From NCBI GenBank assembly GCA_035048485.1, contig CM068592.1, forward strand, positions 40,952,045 through 41,016,044: a stretch of 64,000 bases of DNA, given 5' to 3'. The notes below the pieces were generated by a model, which made no database searches, was not told the origin of the DNA, and saw only the letters and a program-made list of their open reading frames with translations. The stretch is from Pteria penguin. Its lineage: Eukaryota > Mollusca > Bivalvia > Pterioida > Pteriidae. Made by a program: the position numbers and the translations under genes. Of the stretch, positions 1 to 13,215 are shown one piece after another. Each line of letters begins with the position of its first letter. Positions within the stretch are counted from its first letter, which is position 1.

Positions 1-203
1 AAAATAAATAAATGATAAATACCCCAACCCATCCCAAAAATAAATAAATGATAAATACCCCAACCCATCCCAAAAATAAATAAATGATAAATACCTCAAC
101 CCATCCCAAAAATAAATAAATGATAAATACCCCAACCCATCCCAAAAATGAATAAATTATAAATACCCCAACCCATCCCAAAAATAAATAAATGATAAAT
201 AAG
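1..203. repeat. 36-bp tandem repeat
   Basis: About 5.6 copies of a 36-bp unit containing ATAAATGATAAATACCCCAA. The array runs off the left edge of the window. Confidence 0.9.
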
Positions 204-273
204 ACCTTATAACGATCTTATTAACTTCATTATCACTATAACTGTGTTCTCTGGAAATCCACTGAGTTGGTAA

Positions 274-362
274 GATGATGAGGGTTTAACACGACTTTCT
301 GTAGATGATGAGGGTTTTACACGACTTTCTGTAGATGATGAGGGTTTTACACGACTTTCTGT
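274..362. repeat. 30-bp tandem repeat, 3 copies
   Basis: Unit GATGATGAGGGTTTTACACG plus ACTTTCTGTA. A 28-bp unit (CACTGACATCTACATGTAAC...) is duplicated at 522-579. Between 580 and 1160 no gene or repeat was recognised. Confidence 0.85.
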
Positions 363-1162
363 TTCGGTCATATCGCTAGATGGACGCAAGAGGAACCCAA
401 CCGTTTAAACAGTCGCGCAATACTTGAATCGAACCCGAATCTTCTACACTGCAAATCAAGGCAGATCTGGGTTAGTAATACTGCTCAAGGCTCTTACTAT
501 CAATTAACGTTTTCACGAACTGCACTGACATCTACATGTAACTTTGTCAGCACTGACATCTACATGTAACTTTGTCAGCCCTGAAATTAGCGTTTTAGTA
601 TTTCATTTCCTTTAAGTTTAACTAAATCGTAGCATAAACATCTAAGCGGTCTTATTTCTTGAGATATATACCTGGATCCACCTTAGTTTGTCACCACCAT
701 ACAGAGGAATGATTATACAATCCCTGATGCTGTATGAGTTCCCAGAGACAGAATAAAGAGAATGTAAATTCAGGACAATAGATGATTAACTAGTGACGTC
801 ATGCGCATTTTCTTTCACCTGCTAATCAAATAAACACACGTTACTGCAGAGGAGTCTGGAATCAATGTACTTCTATATATAGCGTAAACACCATAAAGCC
901 ATAATTGTTTGCATGTGAAATTACTTTTACCAGTGGTATAATCAACAGCGTACAAAACACAGTAATATTTTCTGGAACCCGAGAAAGGATGTCTAGAGTA
1001 GCTTATGAGTCATTATTTGCCAAGACCATGTAAAAGAAAGTTTATGACTTAATTTTTTACTCGAAAACGCTAATCAACTCGTGAAAATGAAGGATGTCGA
1101 GGTTAATTTAAATGGTAAACCAGTAACAAGGAATGTCCGAAAAAGAATAAACATAATTAAGC

Positions 1163-1163
<1 letters not shown>

Positions 1164-1193
<30 letters not shown>

Positions 1194-1333
1194 AACCCCT
1201 AAAACAAAGCAATGCAAAATAGAATGCAGTAAAAAGAAAAAAGTAATAAGAGAAATAAATAAATAAAAACAAGCACAATTAAAAAAACAAAAACAAACAA
1301 CCCAACCCCCCCCCCCCCCCAAAAAAAAAAAAA
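1164..1333. repeat. Homopolymer tracts (A, C, A)
   Basis: Poly-A at 1164-1186, poly-C at about 1306-1320 and poly-A at 1321-1333. The sequence at 1334-1935 shows no supported feature. Confidence 0.8.
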
Positions 1334-1935
1334 CAGAATAAAAGACAACATCCGAAAAGTCTTACTCTACCTACCCCTTTATTGAAGTCCTTGAAAACCA
1401 TAAAGCGTTATTTAATACCTATATGTACTGAAACAGTGAGTTTGAGTTGTATTACTTATATTGGATTCAAAAATTTCATATTCCACACCAACAAAAATAT
1501 TTTGCAATGTTTTCTAGCTAATGCTTTTCCAAACCTCTATTAGCCTTCCTTACCAAAATACTATCTACAGTTACTGAGAAGCTTCTTCAGAAGTCGGATA
1601 TTATGTATTCAAGAAGTAGTGTTAATCAGTTTTGGATATTGAAAGACTCAAAAGACCCTTTAAGAGAACCTTGAAGTCTCAGAATTTACAGCTCGCGAAA
1701 TATATTAAGTCTTATGACTTCTGCACTCTTCACACTATAGCTTACACCAACAGACTCTTTAGTATCACTACCAACTACTTCCTCACTAAGAAATATTCCC
1801 ACAGATATAAATATATTGTGTCGGGCTATCCAGACACATATTTTGTTAAAATGACAGTAATTTGAAATTTATGTACTCTGAAGACGAAATAATTGTAAAA
1901 ATACGAAAGGACATTTGTATTCTGTATGTAAGGTC

Positions 1936-2085
1936 ATTCATGGCGGGTGTGGCTAGCCATTCAGGAGACACTTTCTTCTCCCGGGCACCTGGTTTCACCT
2001 CTGAATTTCAAGGGTCCGTGAATGTCCGTTGTGGTACATTGTTGTTAATGTCATAATCACTTGTTGACACCAGTTACTGTCGTAT
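1936..2085 (+). mobile_element. Dispersed core element copy (GTCCGTGAATGTCC tail)
   Basis: Core CTCCCGGGCACCTGGTTTCA followed by the tail CCGTGAATGTCCGTTGTGGT. The same tail follows the core at 15153, and in part at 6655 and 9500. Confidence 0.6.
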
Positions 2086-2392
2086 TTTGCATTATTGGGT
2101 ACCGTTCGTTATCTCAGCAATTTACCTATTCAATATTAAAAAGATGGTATGGATACATAAAATTCATTTCAGTGATAGAGTCAGTGAAATAATACTTGCC
2201 AACCCTCAATCATAAGTTTTGTTGATTTGTGAGGAAATGCTTATTAATTTAACGCTTACTGTGCATGCCATCCTGGTGTGATCCAGAATGAATTCTTACA
2301 TGTACAAATCCAAGATATTGTGCCGAAATTCACAACTCGAAATCGAAGAAACACGACAATATATATGTAAATATAATATAAACAATCACGAA

Positions 2393-2665
2393 CCTCTGTC
2401 AAACAGAGGTGGGATCAGGTGCCATGGAGAAGTAAGCATCTCCTGCCGACCGGTCACACCCGTCGTGATGCCATAAGTATAAGCGAAATAGTATTATTCG
2501 CTGTCACAGGATTAGGAAACGACACAGCCGTAGTCAAAATAGGTATATGTCATAAGCAGTAAGAATACTGCTATATAGTATAGGTAATACAGATGGTTTA
2601 GTTACTGTGAAATAAGAAAGTCAACATGTCAGACAACGATACATCATATGAGCAAATAAGGTCGT
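2393..2665 (-). repeat. Inverted copy of part of the duplicated block
   Basis: Reverse complement of about 6045-6300: it contains CATGTCAGACAACGATACAT, ATACTGCTATATAGTATAGG and the dispersed-element core. Another plus-strand fragment lies at 4030-4060 and 4200-4345. Confidence 0.7.
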
Positions 2666-2835
2666 GTCAAGTATAAAGGTAAAGGTATTCCAATTACATG
2701 AACTGCTTTCAACAAATGTATGCAAATACGGTAATGTTAATTTTCTCCTGGTATTTATTGTATAGCTCCACGGTGATTTCTGCCACATTACTGAGCCGTT
2801 AACTCCTCTTTTTTCTTTTATGTTCCAGCTATAAC

Positions 2836-3562
2836 ACAAAATGCGGTAATGTTAATTTTCTCTTGGTATTTATGTTAATTTTCTCCTGGTATTTATGTTA
2901 ATTTTCTCCTGGTATTTATGTTAATTTTCTCTTGGTATTTATGTTAATTTTCTCTTGGTATTTATGTTAATTTTCTCCTGGTATTCATTTTCTCCTGGTA
3001 CTTATGTTAATTTTCTCCTGGTATTTATGTTAATTTTCTCTTGGTATTTATGTTAATTTTCTCCTGGTATTTATGTTAATTTTCTCTTGGTATTTATGTT
3101 AATTTTCTCATAGTATTTATGTTAATTTTCTCCTGGTATTTATGTTAATTTTCTCTTGGTATTTATGTTAATTTTCTCCCAGTATTTATGTTAATTTTCT
3201 CCTGGTATTTATGTTAATGTTCTCCTGGTATTTATGTTAATTTTCTCCTGGTATTTATGTTAATTTTCTCTTGGTATTTATGTTAATTGTCTCCTGGTAT
3301 TTATGTTAATTTTCTCCTGGTATTTATGTTAATTTTCTCTTGGTATTTATGTTAATTTTCTCTTGGTATTTATGTTAATTTTCTCCTGGTATTTATGTTA
3401 ATTTTCTCTTGGTATTTATGTTAATTTTCTCCTGGTATTTATGTTAATTTTCTCCCAGTATTTATGTTAATTTTCTCCTGGTATTTATGTTAATTTTCTC
3501 CCAGTATTTATGTTAATTTTCTTCTGGTATTTATGTTAATTTTCTTCTGGTATTTATGTTGC
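2836..3562. repeat. 23-bp minisatellite, about 31 copies
   Basis: Unit TTAATTTTCTCCTGGTATTTATG with CCT/CTT/CCC variants. A single isolated unit lies at about 2730. There are no spacers, so it is not a CRISPR array. Confidence 0.92.
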
Positions 3563-3666
3563 AGCTTTAACACAAATTGTGGCTTTAATGACAATCTTTG
3601 TTAAGAATTTTGAAACTGCATGGAAACAAAATTTTGCGGGGGGGGGGTTGTTTTGTTTTGTTTTGT

Positions 3667-3805
<139 letters not shown>

Positions 3806-4199
3806 TGGCTCTTACTTGTAGGTCAATTTGGTGATAAATATGCCTTTAGATATTTATGCTTTTGATTTACACAATTTTTACCTTCAAAACTACCGAAAAG
3901 ACAAAAGTTTCCAGAAAACGCATATTCACCGAAGCAAATTACCTAGTGAAAACTTATCATCACATGGACATGAAATCAAACGTCTTAAGTCAAAATTCCG
4001 CAAAAAATAACGGACAATACCAAGATATTGTGCACAATTACCGGATGTCATTGTCCGACATGTTGACTTCCTTATTCGGTTTGAAATGTTGTTTATTAGA
4101 CTGTGATAGATTTCTATTGTAATACCAATACTAATTGTGACGTTTTACCAAACGGTAGTATACAGTCTACTGAATGTGACTTCGTGTTTATAATAGCTA

Positions 4200-4345
4200 T
4201 ATGAATTATGGCATCACGGCGGATGTGACCGATCGGCAGGGAATTCTTGCATCTGATCCCACCTCTGGTATTTACCGGGTGTTTGTGATTGCCTATACCT
4301 ACTACATGTATTTTGTCTTTTTATCGATATTCCGACGGATCAATA
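4200..4345 (+). repeat. Fragment of the duplicated block with dispersed-element core
   Basis: Matches 6220-6370 with changes: GACCGATCGGCAGGGAAT, TGATCCCACCTCTG and GACGGATCAATA are shared. No gene is seen. Confidence 0.55.
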
Positions 4346-4860
4346 CTCGGTATTATAATTCTGTACATAGTATACTTAATTAAAGTGTATCAGGATATTA
4401 TATAAATTTTTTCATACGGATCTGGGTAAAGTCCTTGTATATTTAGTTTTGCGTTTGTTATTTTTGCGAATCCATGCTTGATAAAAAAAAAAAGAAAATT
4501 GACATTATCTATTAGATGGTTTTCTCTGAGCGAAAATTCACATGTGTTATCTCCCGTTGTCAGCCATGTTGTGAGTCAGGAAATGAATATTTGTGCTTTA
4601 ATCAACAAAATTACAGACAGAATTTCTTAAAAATCATCTTTAAAAGTATAAACAGCTTACAACCAATAAATATTAAGATATAATCTATGTCGAAACTGTT
4701 AAGTTTGGTGCAAAATTATGAAAACTCTTTCAAAACAAAGGACTTAAAATAGGTAAATCTTTGAATAAGTATCCCTATTTGACAACAAATATGACTGACT
4801 ACGTGAGGTAACACCAATTAATAAAGACTCAGTGAAATACCAGTCTGTCCTCGGTACCTA

Positions 4861-4896
4861 GTGTCACAGGCTAGTGTCACAGGCTAGTGTCACAGG
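4861..4896. repeat. 13-bp repeat, 3 copies
   Basis: GTGTCACAGGCTA repeated. The surrounding 4346-5483 shows no gene; a piece of the ATTATCATGTTTTATGTGCA repeat lies at 5380. Confidence 0.75.
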
Positions 4897-5483
4897 GAGA
4901 TGATAATCGGAGTCTGAACAAGTCATTTCCTTGATAGTAAACCTATTCAACGCGCCAAGGAGTTTGTTCTAATGTGTTTTAGTTAGATAAAATCTTTTAA
5001 TCAATAAAATCATCTTAAAAACATCAATGATAAAACATCGTTAATCGTGTTGACTAAAAACATTATATGATAGCAATGGAATATTTTCACATAAAACATC
5101 ATGATGTGTTTGTATAAAATTGAAAACGCATCGACAATTCCCGCTTTTTATCCCATTATACATATTTCCTGGATTAGATGGAACGCAATAAGCCTGCCAC
5201 CACTTTGTACTAAGAAGTTACAGAACGCTCATTCCAATATTAATGCCTATTTCCTCCAAGCTTTGTAGCTTTTCGATCATAGGACTTCAGTTTGTCATTT
5301 TACTATTTTCTGAACTCTGAGATCCATTGGTTGGAGTTCTGGGCTTACGACCCCCGGGGGGGGTTTGTATATTTAACTATTATCATGTTTTATGTGCATG
5401 TCCTTGGTGATGTGTTTCATACAGCTTCAAATCGTCTTTGCCATGCAGTCAAGTTTGATACAATATTCATGTAAATTCTATAT

Positions 5484-7600
5484 GCCAATTGCCTCAACTG
5501 TAGTTATCAGGAGAGATGTTAACGTCATCCTTTAGCCCATATTTAGTGCTTTGTTGAAAGTGTTTCATGAAATGTGACATGGATTTTGGACATAATGCCA
5601 TTAAAAGGCAATTAGACCTATGAATATTGGGTCTCTTTCTTTATTTTCATTTCCTAATCTAACACTCCATGGTATTGATTCCAATGGATAATTGATTCTT
5701 GAGGAATTCCAAACGGTCAGCAATATTTGAATACAATATAATGTCATAGGTTTAACTGGCTCGTCCCATTTGACTATTGTTCTGGACTCCTATAAATCAA
5801 AGATCTTACAGACGGAGAGATCTGACCCATGTTGATGTACCCTTACATATTTTTGATACTAGCATATTGTTCCATAAATGTTTGGTGTGACTTCTCGTCT
5901 TGAGAAACGTGTTGATCTTTGTTTTCTATATGGAGGCTTATTTATAAGTTTTTAAAGGTGTGTCATTTGATTGTGCTGCTTTTCGCCGCCAGCAGGTGCG
6001 CCAGTAAACGGGTTAACCAAACTAATTGACTGACGTTTGTTTGCTCATATGATGTATCGTTGTCTGACATGTTGACTTCCTTATTTCACAGTAACTAAAC
6101 TATCTGTATTACCTATACTATATAGCAGTATTCTTACTGCTTATGACATATAACTATTTTGACTACGGCTGTGCCGTTTTCTAATTCTGTGACAGCGAAT
6201 AATACTTTTTCGCTTATACTTATGACCGGTCGGCAGGGGATGCTTACTCCTCCATGGCATCTGATCCCACCTCTGTTTTGACAGAGGTTCGTAATTGCTA
6301 ATATTTTATTTACATATGTATTGTCCTGTTTCTTCGACTTCCAGTCGTGGTTATCGGATCAATATCTTTGATTTGTACTTGTTATTGTAACTGACCGTCT
6401 TAAGTAGGTATCGTAACTGCAGTACAATAGAATATTTTTGCAATGTAGTATTCTGTGTTGATTTTACTATTATCATGTTTTATGTGCATGTCCTTGGCGA
6501 TTTGTGTCAGACAGTCTGGTGAAATTTCTTCTCTTTTGTATTGTTTCGTTTTGGGCTTTTTCTTTTTTTATTATTATCATTATTATTATTGTTTTATATT
6601 TTTGTGGGAGTAGTAGCAGCAGCTAAACAGGAGACGCTCACTCCTCTCAGGGATCTGGTCAGGCGTTCGTGAATCTTCACTGTGGTACATTATTGTTAAT
6701 GCCATAGTCATGTGGCAGCAGCTACTTTCTTAATTTATATTACACATGGTGTTAACACCGACTGTCTATTGTTTTGTTTTGGCATTTTTTGAGGGGGGGG
6801 GGTTGTTACCTGTTGTTGTCGTCGTCGTCGTCGCTGTGTTGGCAGACTCATTGAGTAAATATCATCATTCAATGTTAATTATTTTCGTTGTGGAGATACT
6901 ATCTGTAAAATAAAGATAACTGTATATGCCGACTATTGGATAGAGAAGCATAATAATACATGTGTATATGGCATCACCGAGTCTAGTGAGTAAATCTGAC
7001 AATAACAGGACGGACGCAAAAGGTCAGATATACCAAATGACACTTTTCATATCATATATCCTCATGAAATCGGTGAGCTTTACAAGTTACTGATTCGCAT
7101 TTTCTCTATTATTTAAAAAGTGTTTTCAAAGAGGCACACATCTTAGGATTCATATCACTATCCATACAGGCATATACCCAGTAGGTGCAATAATTTCATT
7201 GTTCCATTTTTTCAATATATTTGCGTATAATATTTATTTTCCTGGAGTGCATTTCCTTCTGTGGTCTCACCTTGATTTAATTGATGTTGGCATTTGTCTG
7301 AATATGACGTTATGCACGATATTGTCATTTTATTCCATGGTCTACGAGATATGGTTAACCATTTGGTACTTCTTCGTTGTTTACTTCAGCCTGATGCTTT
7401 GTTTACAAAATAGGATTACAAAGTAAAAAACGAAGAAGTACCGAAGGATAAACCATATCTCATAGTCCATGGAATAAAGGGGACAATATCGTGTCATATT
7501 CTGACAAATGCGAACCCCAATAAAATCATGGTGTGACCAGGTGCCCGGGAGGAGTAAGCGTCCCCTGGTTGCATGCAGCACCCGTCACAAAAGTCCTGCA
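5484..7600 (+). repeat. Duplicated block, copy 1
   Basis: Begins at TGCCTCAACTGTAGTTATCA and ends near GTCACAAAAGTCCTGCAATA. It aligns along its length with 8205-10466, with small indels. It contains dispersed-element cores (6222-6300, 6625-6730), a GTCGTC run at 6817-6833 and an inverted pair at 7240-7590. No gene was recognised; short reading frames inside are not conserved between the copies. Confidence 0.85.
7240..7590. repeat. Head-to-head pair of dispersed elements
   Basis: A diverged plus copy (7240-7390) and a well-kept minus copy (7420-7590) of the same roughly 175-bp element face each other, so the pair can form a long hairpin. The same arrangement recurs at 10115-10470 in the second duplicated block. 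Confidence 0.65.
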
Positions 7601-8204
7601 ATAAACTATTACTATCTTACTAAGTTATTTACGGTAGATGATAAATCAATCAAATAAATGACAAAAGGCTTCGGAGTATAACGAACCATCTTAAATTCAC
7701 ACAGTATTTATATATGGATATTTGTTTCAGTGGCACACGAAATGAACTAAGATTCAAGCGTACCATAATGGACGTTCATAGACCATAATGATTAGGTTAA
7801 CGTACCTGTGTGGTTTACAAACCCTCCTCAGTACTCCATGATGGACGTCATGGACCATAACGACCAGGTGTCTAGTGGGAATAAGCGTACCTGTGGGGCT
7901 TACAAAACTGGGGGGGTTATTTTTTATTATTATCGTGTTTTATGTGCATGTCCTTGGTGATTTGTGTCATACAGCTTAGTCAGATGTCTTCAGTTTTCTC
8001 TATTATTATCGTGTAACACATTAGATATGAGATGTACATATCTACATATCAAACACAATCGAAATCCAATATCAAATTAATGTTCAACTAAATTAAGACT
8101 ATGAGACAAGACGTTTTACAATCCAGTAAAAGAATCATTTCAAAATCATCATTTAAAACTAAATAAAATACATTTACAGTAAATACACAGCTATACAAAT
8201 TGAA
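7601..8204. other. Spacer between duplicated blocks
   Basis: No gene seen. It holds two diverged copies of a unit of about 85 bp (7765-7910) sharing CCATAATGACCAGG-type and GCGTACCTGTG pieces, and one copy of the TTTTATGTGCATGTCCTTGG repeat at 7938. Confidence 0.4.
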
Positions 8205-10466
8205 TATTTCACTTGCCTCGACTGTAGTTATCAGGAGAGATGTTAACGCCAGCCTTTAACCCATCTTTAGTGCTTTGTTGAAAGTATTTCATGAAATGTG
8301 ACATGGATTCTGGACATAATGCCAGTAAAAGGCAATTAGACCTATGAATATTGGGCCTCTTTGTTTAATTTCATTTCCTAATCTAACACTCCATGGTATT
8401 GATTCCAATGGATAATTGATTCTTGAGGAATTCCAAACGGTCAGCAATATTTGAATACAATATAATGTCATAGGTTTAACTGGCTCGTCCCATCTGACTG
8501 TTGTTCTGGACTCCTACAAATCAAAGATCTGAGCTCTCTTACAGACAGAGAGACCTGACCTATGTTGATGTACCCTTACATGTTTCTACAAGCATATTGT
8601 TCTATACATGTTTCGTGTGACCACTCGTCTTGAGAAAAGTGTTGATCCTTGTTTTCTATATGGAGGCTTATTTATAAATTTTTAAAGGTGTGTCATTTGA
8701 TTGTGCTGCTTTTCGACGCGAGCAGGAAGGTGTGCGCCAGTAAACGGGTTAACCAAACTAATTGACTGACGTTTGTTTCCTCATATGATGTATCGTTGTC
8801 TGACATGTTGACTTCCTTATTTCACAGTAACTAAACCATCTGTATTACCTATACTATATAGCAGTATTCTTACTGCTTGTGACATATAACTATTTTGACT
8901 ACGGCTGTGCCGTTTTATAATTCTGTGACAGCGAATAATACTATTTCGCTTATACTTATGACATCACGACGGGTGTGACCGGTCGGCAGGGGATGCATTC
9001 TCCTCCATGGCACCTGATCCCACCTCTGTTTTGACAAAGATTCGTGATTGCTAATATTTTATTTACATATGTATTGTCATGTTTCTTCGACTTCGAGTTG
9101 TACTTATCGGATCAATATCTTTGATTTGTACTTGTTATAGTGCGAATATGTTACCGTAAGGGACCCTGCACTTAATCGGAAAGAAGTTATTGTAACTGAC
9201 CGTCTTAAGTAGGTATCGTAACTGCAGTACAATAGAATATTTTTGCAATGTAGTATTCTGTGTTGATTTAACTATTATCATGTTTTATGTGCATGTCCTT
9301 GGCGATTTGTGTCAGACAGCCTGATGAAATGTCTTCTGTCTTCTCTTTTGTATTGTTTCGTTTTGGGCTTTTTCTTTTTTATAATCATTATTATTATTGT
9401 TTTATATTTTTGTGGGAGGATGTACCAGTAGACGTAGAAGAAGAACCAGCAGCAGCTAAACAGGAGACGCTCACTCCTCTCAGGGATCTGGTCTCACCTC
9501 TGAATGTCAGGCGTCCGTGAATGTCCACTTTGGTACATTATTGTTAGTACCATAGACATGTGGCAGCAGCTACTTTCTTAATTTATATTACAAATGGTGT
9601 TAACACCAACTGTCTATTGTTTTGTTTTGGCTTTTTTTAGGGGGGGGGTAGGGGGATGGGGAGTTGTTTCCTGTTGTTGTCGTCGTCGTCGTCGTCGCTG
9701 TGTTGGCAGACTCAATGAGTAAATATCATCATTCAATGTTAATTATTTTCGTTGTGGGGACACTATCTGTAAAATAAAGATAACTGTATATGCCGACTAT
9801 TGGATAGAGAAGCATAATAATACATGTGTATATGGCATCACCGAGTCTAGTGAGTAAATCTGACAATAATATGACGGACGCAAAAGGTCAGATATACCAA
9901 ATGACACTTTTCATATCATATATCCTCATGAAATCGGTGAGCTTTGAGCTTTACAAGTTACTGATTCGCATTTTCTCTATTATTTAAAAAGTGTTTTCAA
10001 AGAGGCACACATCTTAGGATTCATATCACTATACATACAGTAGGTGCAATGATTTCATTGTTCCATTTTTTCAATATATTTGCGTATAATATTTATTTCC
10101 CTGGAGTGTATTTCCTTCTGTGGTCTCACCTTGATTTAATTGATGTTGGCATTTGTCTGAATATTACGTTATGCACGATATTGTCATTTTATTCCATGGT
10201 CTACGAGATATGGTTAACCATTTAGTACTTCTTCGTTACAAAGCCAAATGCTTTGTTTACAAAATAGGATTACAAAGTAAAAAACGAAGAAGTACCGAAG
10301 GATAAACCATATCTCATAGTCCATGGAATAAAGGGGACAATATCGTGTTTAGTGTCATATTCAGACAAATGCGAACCCCAATAAAATCGAGGTGAGACCA
10401 GGTGCCCGGGAGGCGTAAGCGTCCCCTGGTTGCATGCAACACCCGTCACAAAAGTCCTGCAATAAC
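8205..10466 (+). repeat. Duplicated block, copy 2
   Basis: Direct copy of 5484-7600. Extra pieces relative to copy 1 include about 50 bases near 9141-9190 and a GTAGACGTAGAAGAAG piece near 9427. Clear divergence shows that the duplication is not recent. Confidence 0.85.
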
Positions 10467-10640
10467 CTTTCAAATAGAGGAGGTAAATACATAAATATAC
10501 ATGCCTGAACATACGTTGGAGATATGAACACAAAGTCGAATTTCCCATTCAAGGAAAGAAATGCTGCCTGCCTGAAATTCCGGTGTCGGAAACGCAGGTG
10601 AACAAATAGCTGTATATACATGTATACACGTATTATGTCA
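10270..10640 (-). mobile_element. Dispersed element, longer minus copy
   Basis: Core plus the extension CATACGTTGGAGATATGAAC to TAGCTGTATATACATG. It matches 46030-46390 over about 360 bases, which suggests that this is closer to the full element. Confidence 0.6.
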
Positions 10641-10889
10641 AATCAAGTATAGTAAAAAAAGTTAAGATGGTTATTTAGTATGGTCAGGTCCCAAAATATC
10701 GGTTAACATTCTTGAAAGAATTCTTACATTCTAACATCCTACTTAAGTGTATCGTAATAAGAAATGTATACAGCTGGTTTAATCCAAACGTTCAAGGTTT
10801 AGCAAGTTAGACTTATAAAACTTACAGAAAAATGACAAGTTCCACCTTTTCGACCAACAGACATACCAAATGTACTTACATACCTCCTC

Positions 10890-11095
10890 GACTTGAAAGG
10901 TTGTTGCAGGACTTTTGCGACGGGTGTTGCATGCAAACAGGGGACACGTACTTCTCCCGGGCATCTGGTCTCACCTCGATTTTATTGGAGTTCGCATTTG
11001 TCTGAATATGACACTATACGCGATATTGTCCTTTTATTCCATGGAGTATGAGAAATGGTTTACCCTTCGGTACTTCTTCGTTTTTTAATTTGAAG
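10890..11095 (+). mobile_element. Dispersed element, plus copy
   Basis: Reads GACGGGTGTTGCATGCAA, then CTTCTCCCGGGCATCTGGTC, then the tail ending GGTACTTCTTCGTTTTTTA. Confidence 0.65.
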
Positions 11096-11689
11096 TTGGG
11101 ATTTTCAATTGGAGTCCATGTTCAGCACTGTTATGCCATATTGTCCATAGAATCGTTATAACTATTTAACATATATGAATGTATCGTATATCAATGTACC
11201 CTGCATCATATATCGTATTTGGACAATTTGTCCCTTTAGTGGTGGTAATGGCTGAAAGTGTGGAAACAGAAGATATATGAAGAGAAAAACAATTGCATTA
11301 ACTAACTTACCCACACGTCAGAGCAAAAATCCTTACCAAGATCAGAGCTATGCGTCAGGGAAATGCTCCTTAAATGTGTGCCCTTTGATTATACTGCTTT
11401 TTGTGGTGAGTGAGAAAGAGGATCTTAAACCGATTAATTAGAAAAACTGATTGACCACTGTCATATCAATTGACCGTCCTAAGTCGGTGCTGCAGGTGTA
11501 CTTAAATAGAAACTTTTTGTGATGTTCTTACGAGGATGTTTTTATTTTTAACGTTTTTAAAGTTATCAAACCATTAAAAGTGCATTTCCGTGATAACTTC
11601 TGTTATACGGCTGAGTCAAATGCTTTAATATTTTTCCTATTATTTGAAAATTATTCTGGAATAATTTACAAATTTTCGTCACTGCAAAT

Positions 11690-11880
11690 ATTAGAGATTT
11701 CGAAAGTACATTTGGCAACAAGAGTATCAGTAAAACGGGTAGATGCTCCCCGAACGGCAGCTATACTTATAATGCAGGAAATTGATGACTCAATTCATAT
11801 ACAACCAATCTGTAAAACTGATGGATGCTCCAAGAAGCACAGTGATAATGAAGGAAATGACTGAGTCAATATATAGGAAA
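11690..11880. repeat. Diverged repeat of about 100 bp, two units
   Basis: Two units share AGTAAAACGGGTAGATGCTC / TGTAAAACTGATGGATGCTC and GAAATTGATGACTCAAT / GAAATGACTGAGTCAAT. A 94-codon frame across it (11580-11864) has no recognisable domain and is not called as a gene. 11096-11689 shows nothing else of note. Confidence 0.45.
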
Positions 11881-12148
11881 TCATTGTACTAATTGATGAC
11901 AATTGCAAATCTCAATAAATCATTTGGATATCCAGACAACAAGTGATCACAGTATCTTAAACTTAAATGTGTAAGCTTGACCTTGATTAGCTATGAAATA
12001 AAACTATTTATCGTGACCTTTCATGAAGAGTGAAAGAGATAGATACTTTGTATTCATTGCATTAGGCGAAAGATAGAAGCTGTGCATTGAATACTGTTAT
12101 TATGCATTCATGAAATGAATCTAAAAATATTTTTCGTTATATTTCATA

Positions 12149-12305
12149 TTTGATAAGAATTAAATAATTAGGAATGAATCTAATTTGTTTTTCGTTGGAT
12201 GAAGGTATACCACGAAAAAAGGTTATCAGTCTCTTTTTTCGTGGTATACCTTCATCCAACGAAAAATAAATTAGATTCATTCCTTATCATTTAATTCTTA
12301 TCAAA
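12149..12305. repeat. 157-bp palindrome, 72-bp arms
   Basis: Left arm 12149-12220 and right arm 12234-12305 are reverse complements with 3 mismatches in 72, around a 13-base loop. The arm ends read TTTGATAAGAATTAAAT. The near-perfect pairing suggests a recent foldback element or a template-switch product. No target-site duplication could be fixed by eye. Confidence 0.88.
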
Positions 12306-12539
12306 CAATTTTTTTATAATCTCAGAAATTGGTACGTTATGCCTGCACTACTTCTCATCATCTCTAAATTTCTGTCGCGGTGGTATGAATATTGACGTCA
12401 CAGTTACGAAAACGCGGGATATTACGTCGTCAAAGAAAAAAAGGTCTTGGATGAGATTCACCACGAATTTTTAAACCAATCAAAAGGCTTGTTACATGCA
12501 AAATTAAATGATAGTGAAAGACATTAAGACTTCGTGCTC

Positions 12540-13215
12540 AATACTGTTAGTACTGCATAGAGTGAGGGATCGCTGCTTGGTTCAATACTTTTAATATTGC
12601 CTGGAGTGAGAGATAGAAGTTTCGTATATCCATACAGGTCACCATTGCATGGTGTGAGATATAGCAGTTTCGTATTAAATAGTGTTGTTAATACTGTATA
12701 GTATGAGCGATAGAAGCTTCGTATTCATAACTGTTAGTACTACATAGTGTAAAAGATAGAAGCTTCGTATTCATAACTTTTAGTACTACATAGTGCAAAA
12801 GATATAAGCTTCGTATTCAATACTGTTAGTACTACATAGTGTAAAAGATAGAAGCTTCGTATTCATTACTGTTAGTACTACATAGTGTAAAAGATAAAAG
12901 CTTCGTATTCATTCCTGTTGATACTACACAGTGTAAGAGATAGAAGCTTCGCATTCATTGCTGTTAGTACTACATAGTGTAAAAGATAGAAGCTTCGTAT
13001 TCATTACTGTTAGTACTACATAGTGTAGAAGATAGAAGCTTCGTATTCATTACTGTTAGTACTACATAGTGTAAAAGATAGAAGCTTCGTATTCATTACT
13101 GTTAGTACTACATAGTGTAAAAGATTGAAGATTCGTATTCATTACTGTTAGTACTACATAGTGTAGAAGATAGAAGCTTCGTATTCCTTACTGTTAGTGC
13201 TACATAGTGTAGAAA
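12540..13215. repeat. 46-bp minisatellite, first block
   Basis: Unit GAAGCTTCGTATTCATTACT followed by GTTAGTACTACATAGTGTAA and AAGATA. Early units (12540-12720) are diverged, later ones homogeneous. Between 12306 and 12540 nothing else is seen. Confidence 0.9.

Noticed and set aside
522..579. Relation of the 28-bp repeat to the distal 45-bp satellite
   Set aside because: They share only TGACATCTAC, short enough to be chance.
2836..3562. CRISPR-like regular repeat
   Set aside because: Units are contiguous with no unique spacers, and the genome is eukaryotic.
11580..11864. 94-codon plus-strand frame
   Set aside because: Its second half overlaps a diverged tandem repeat; no domain and no splice context.
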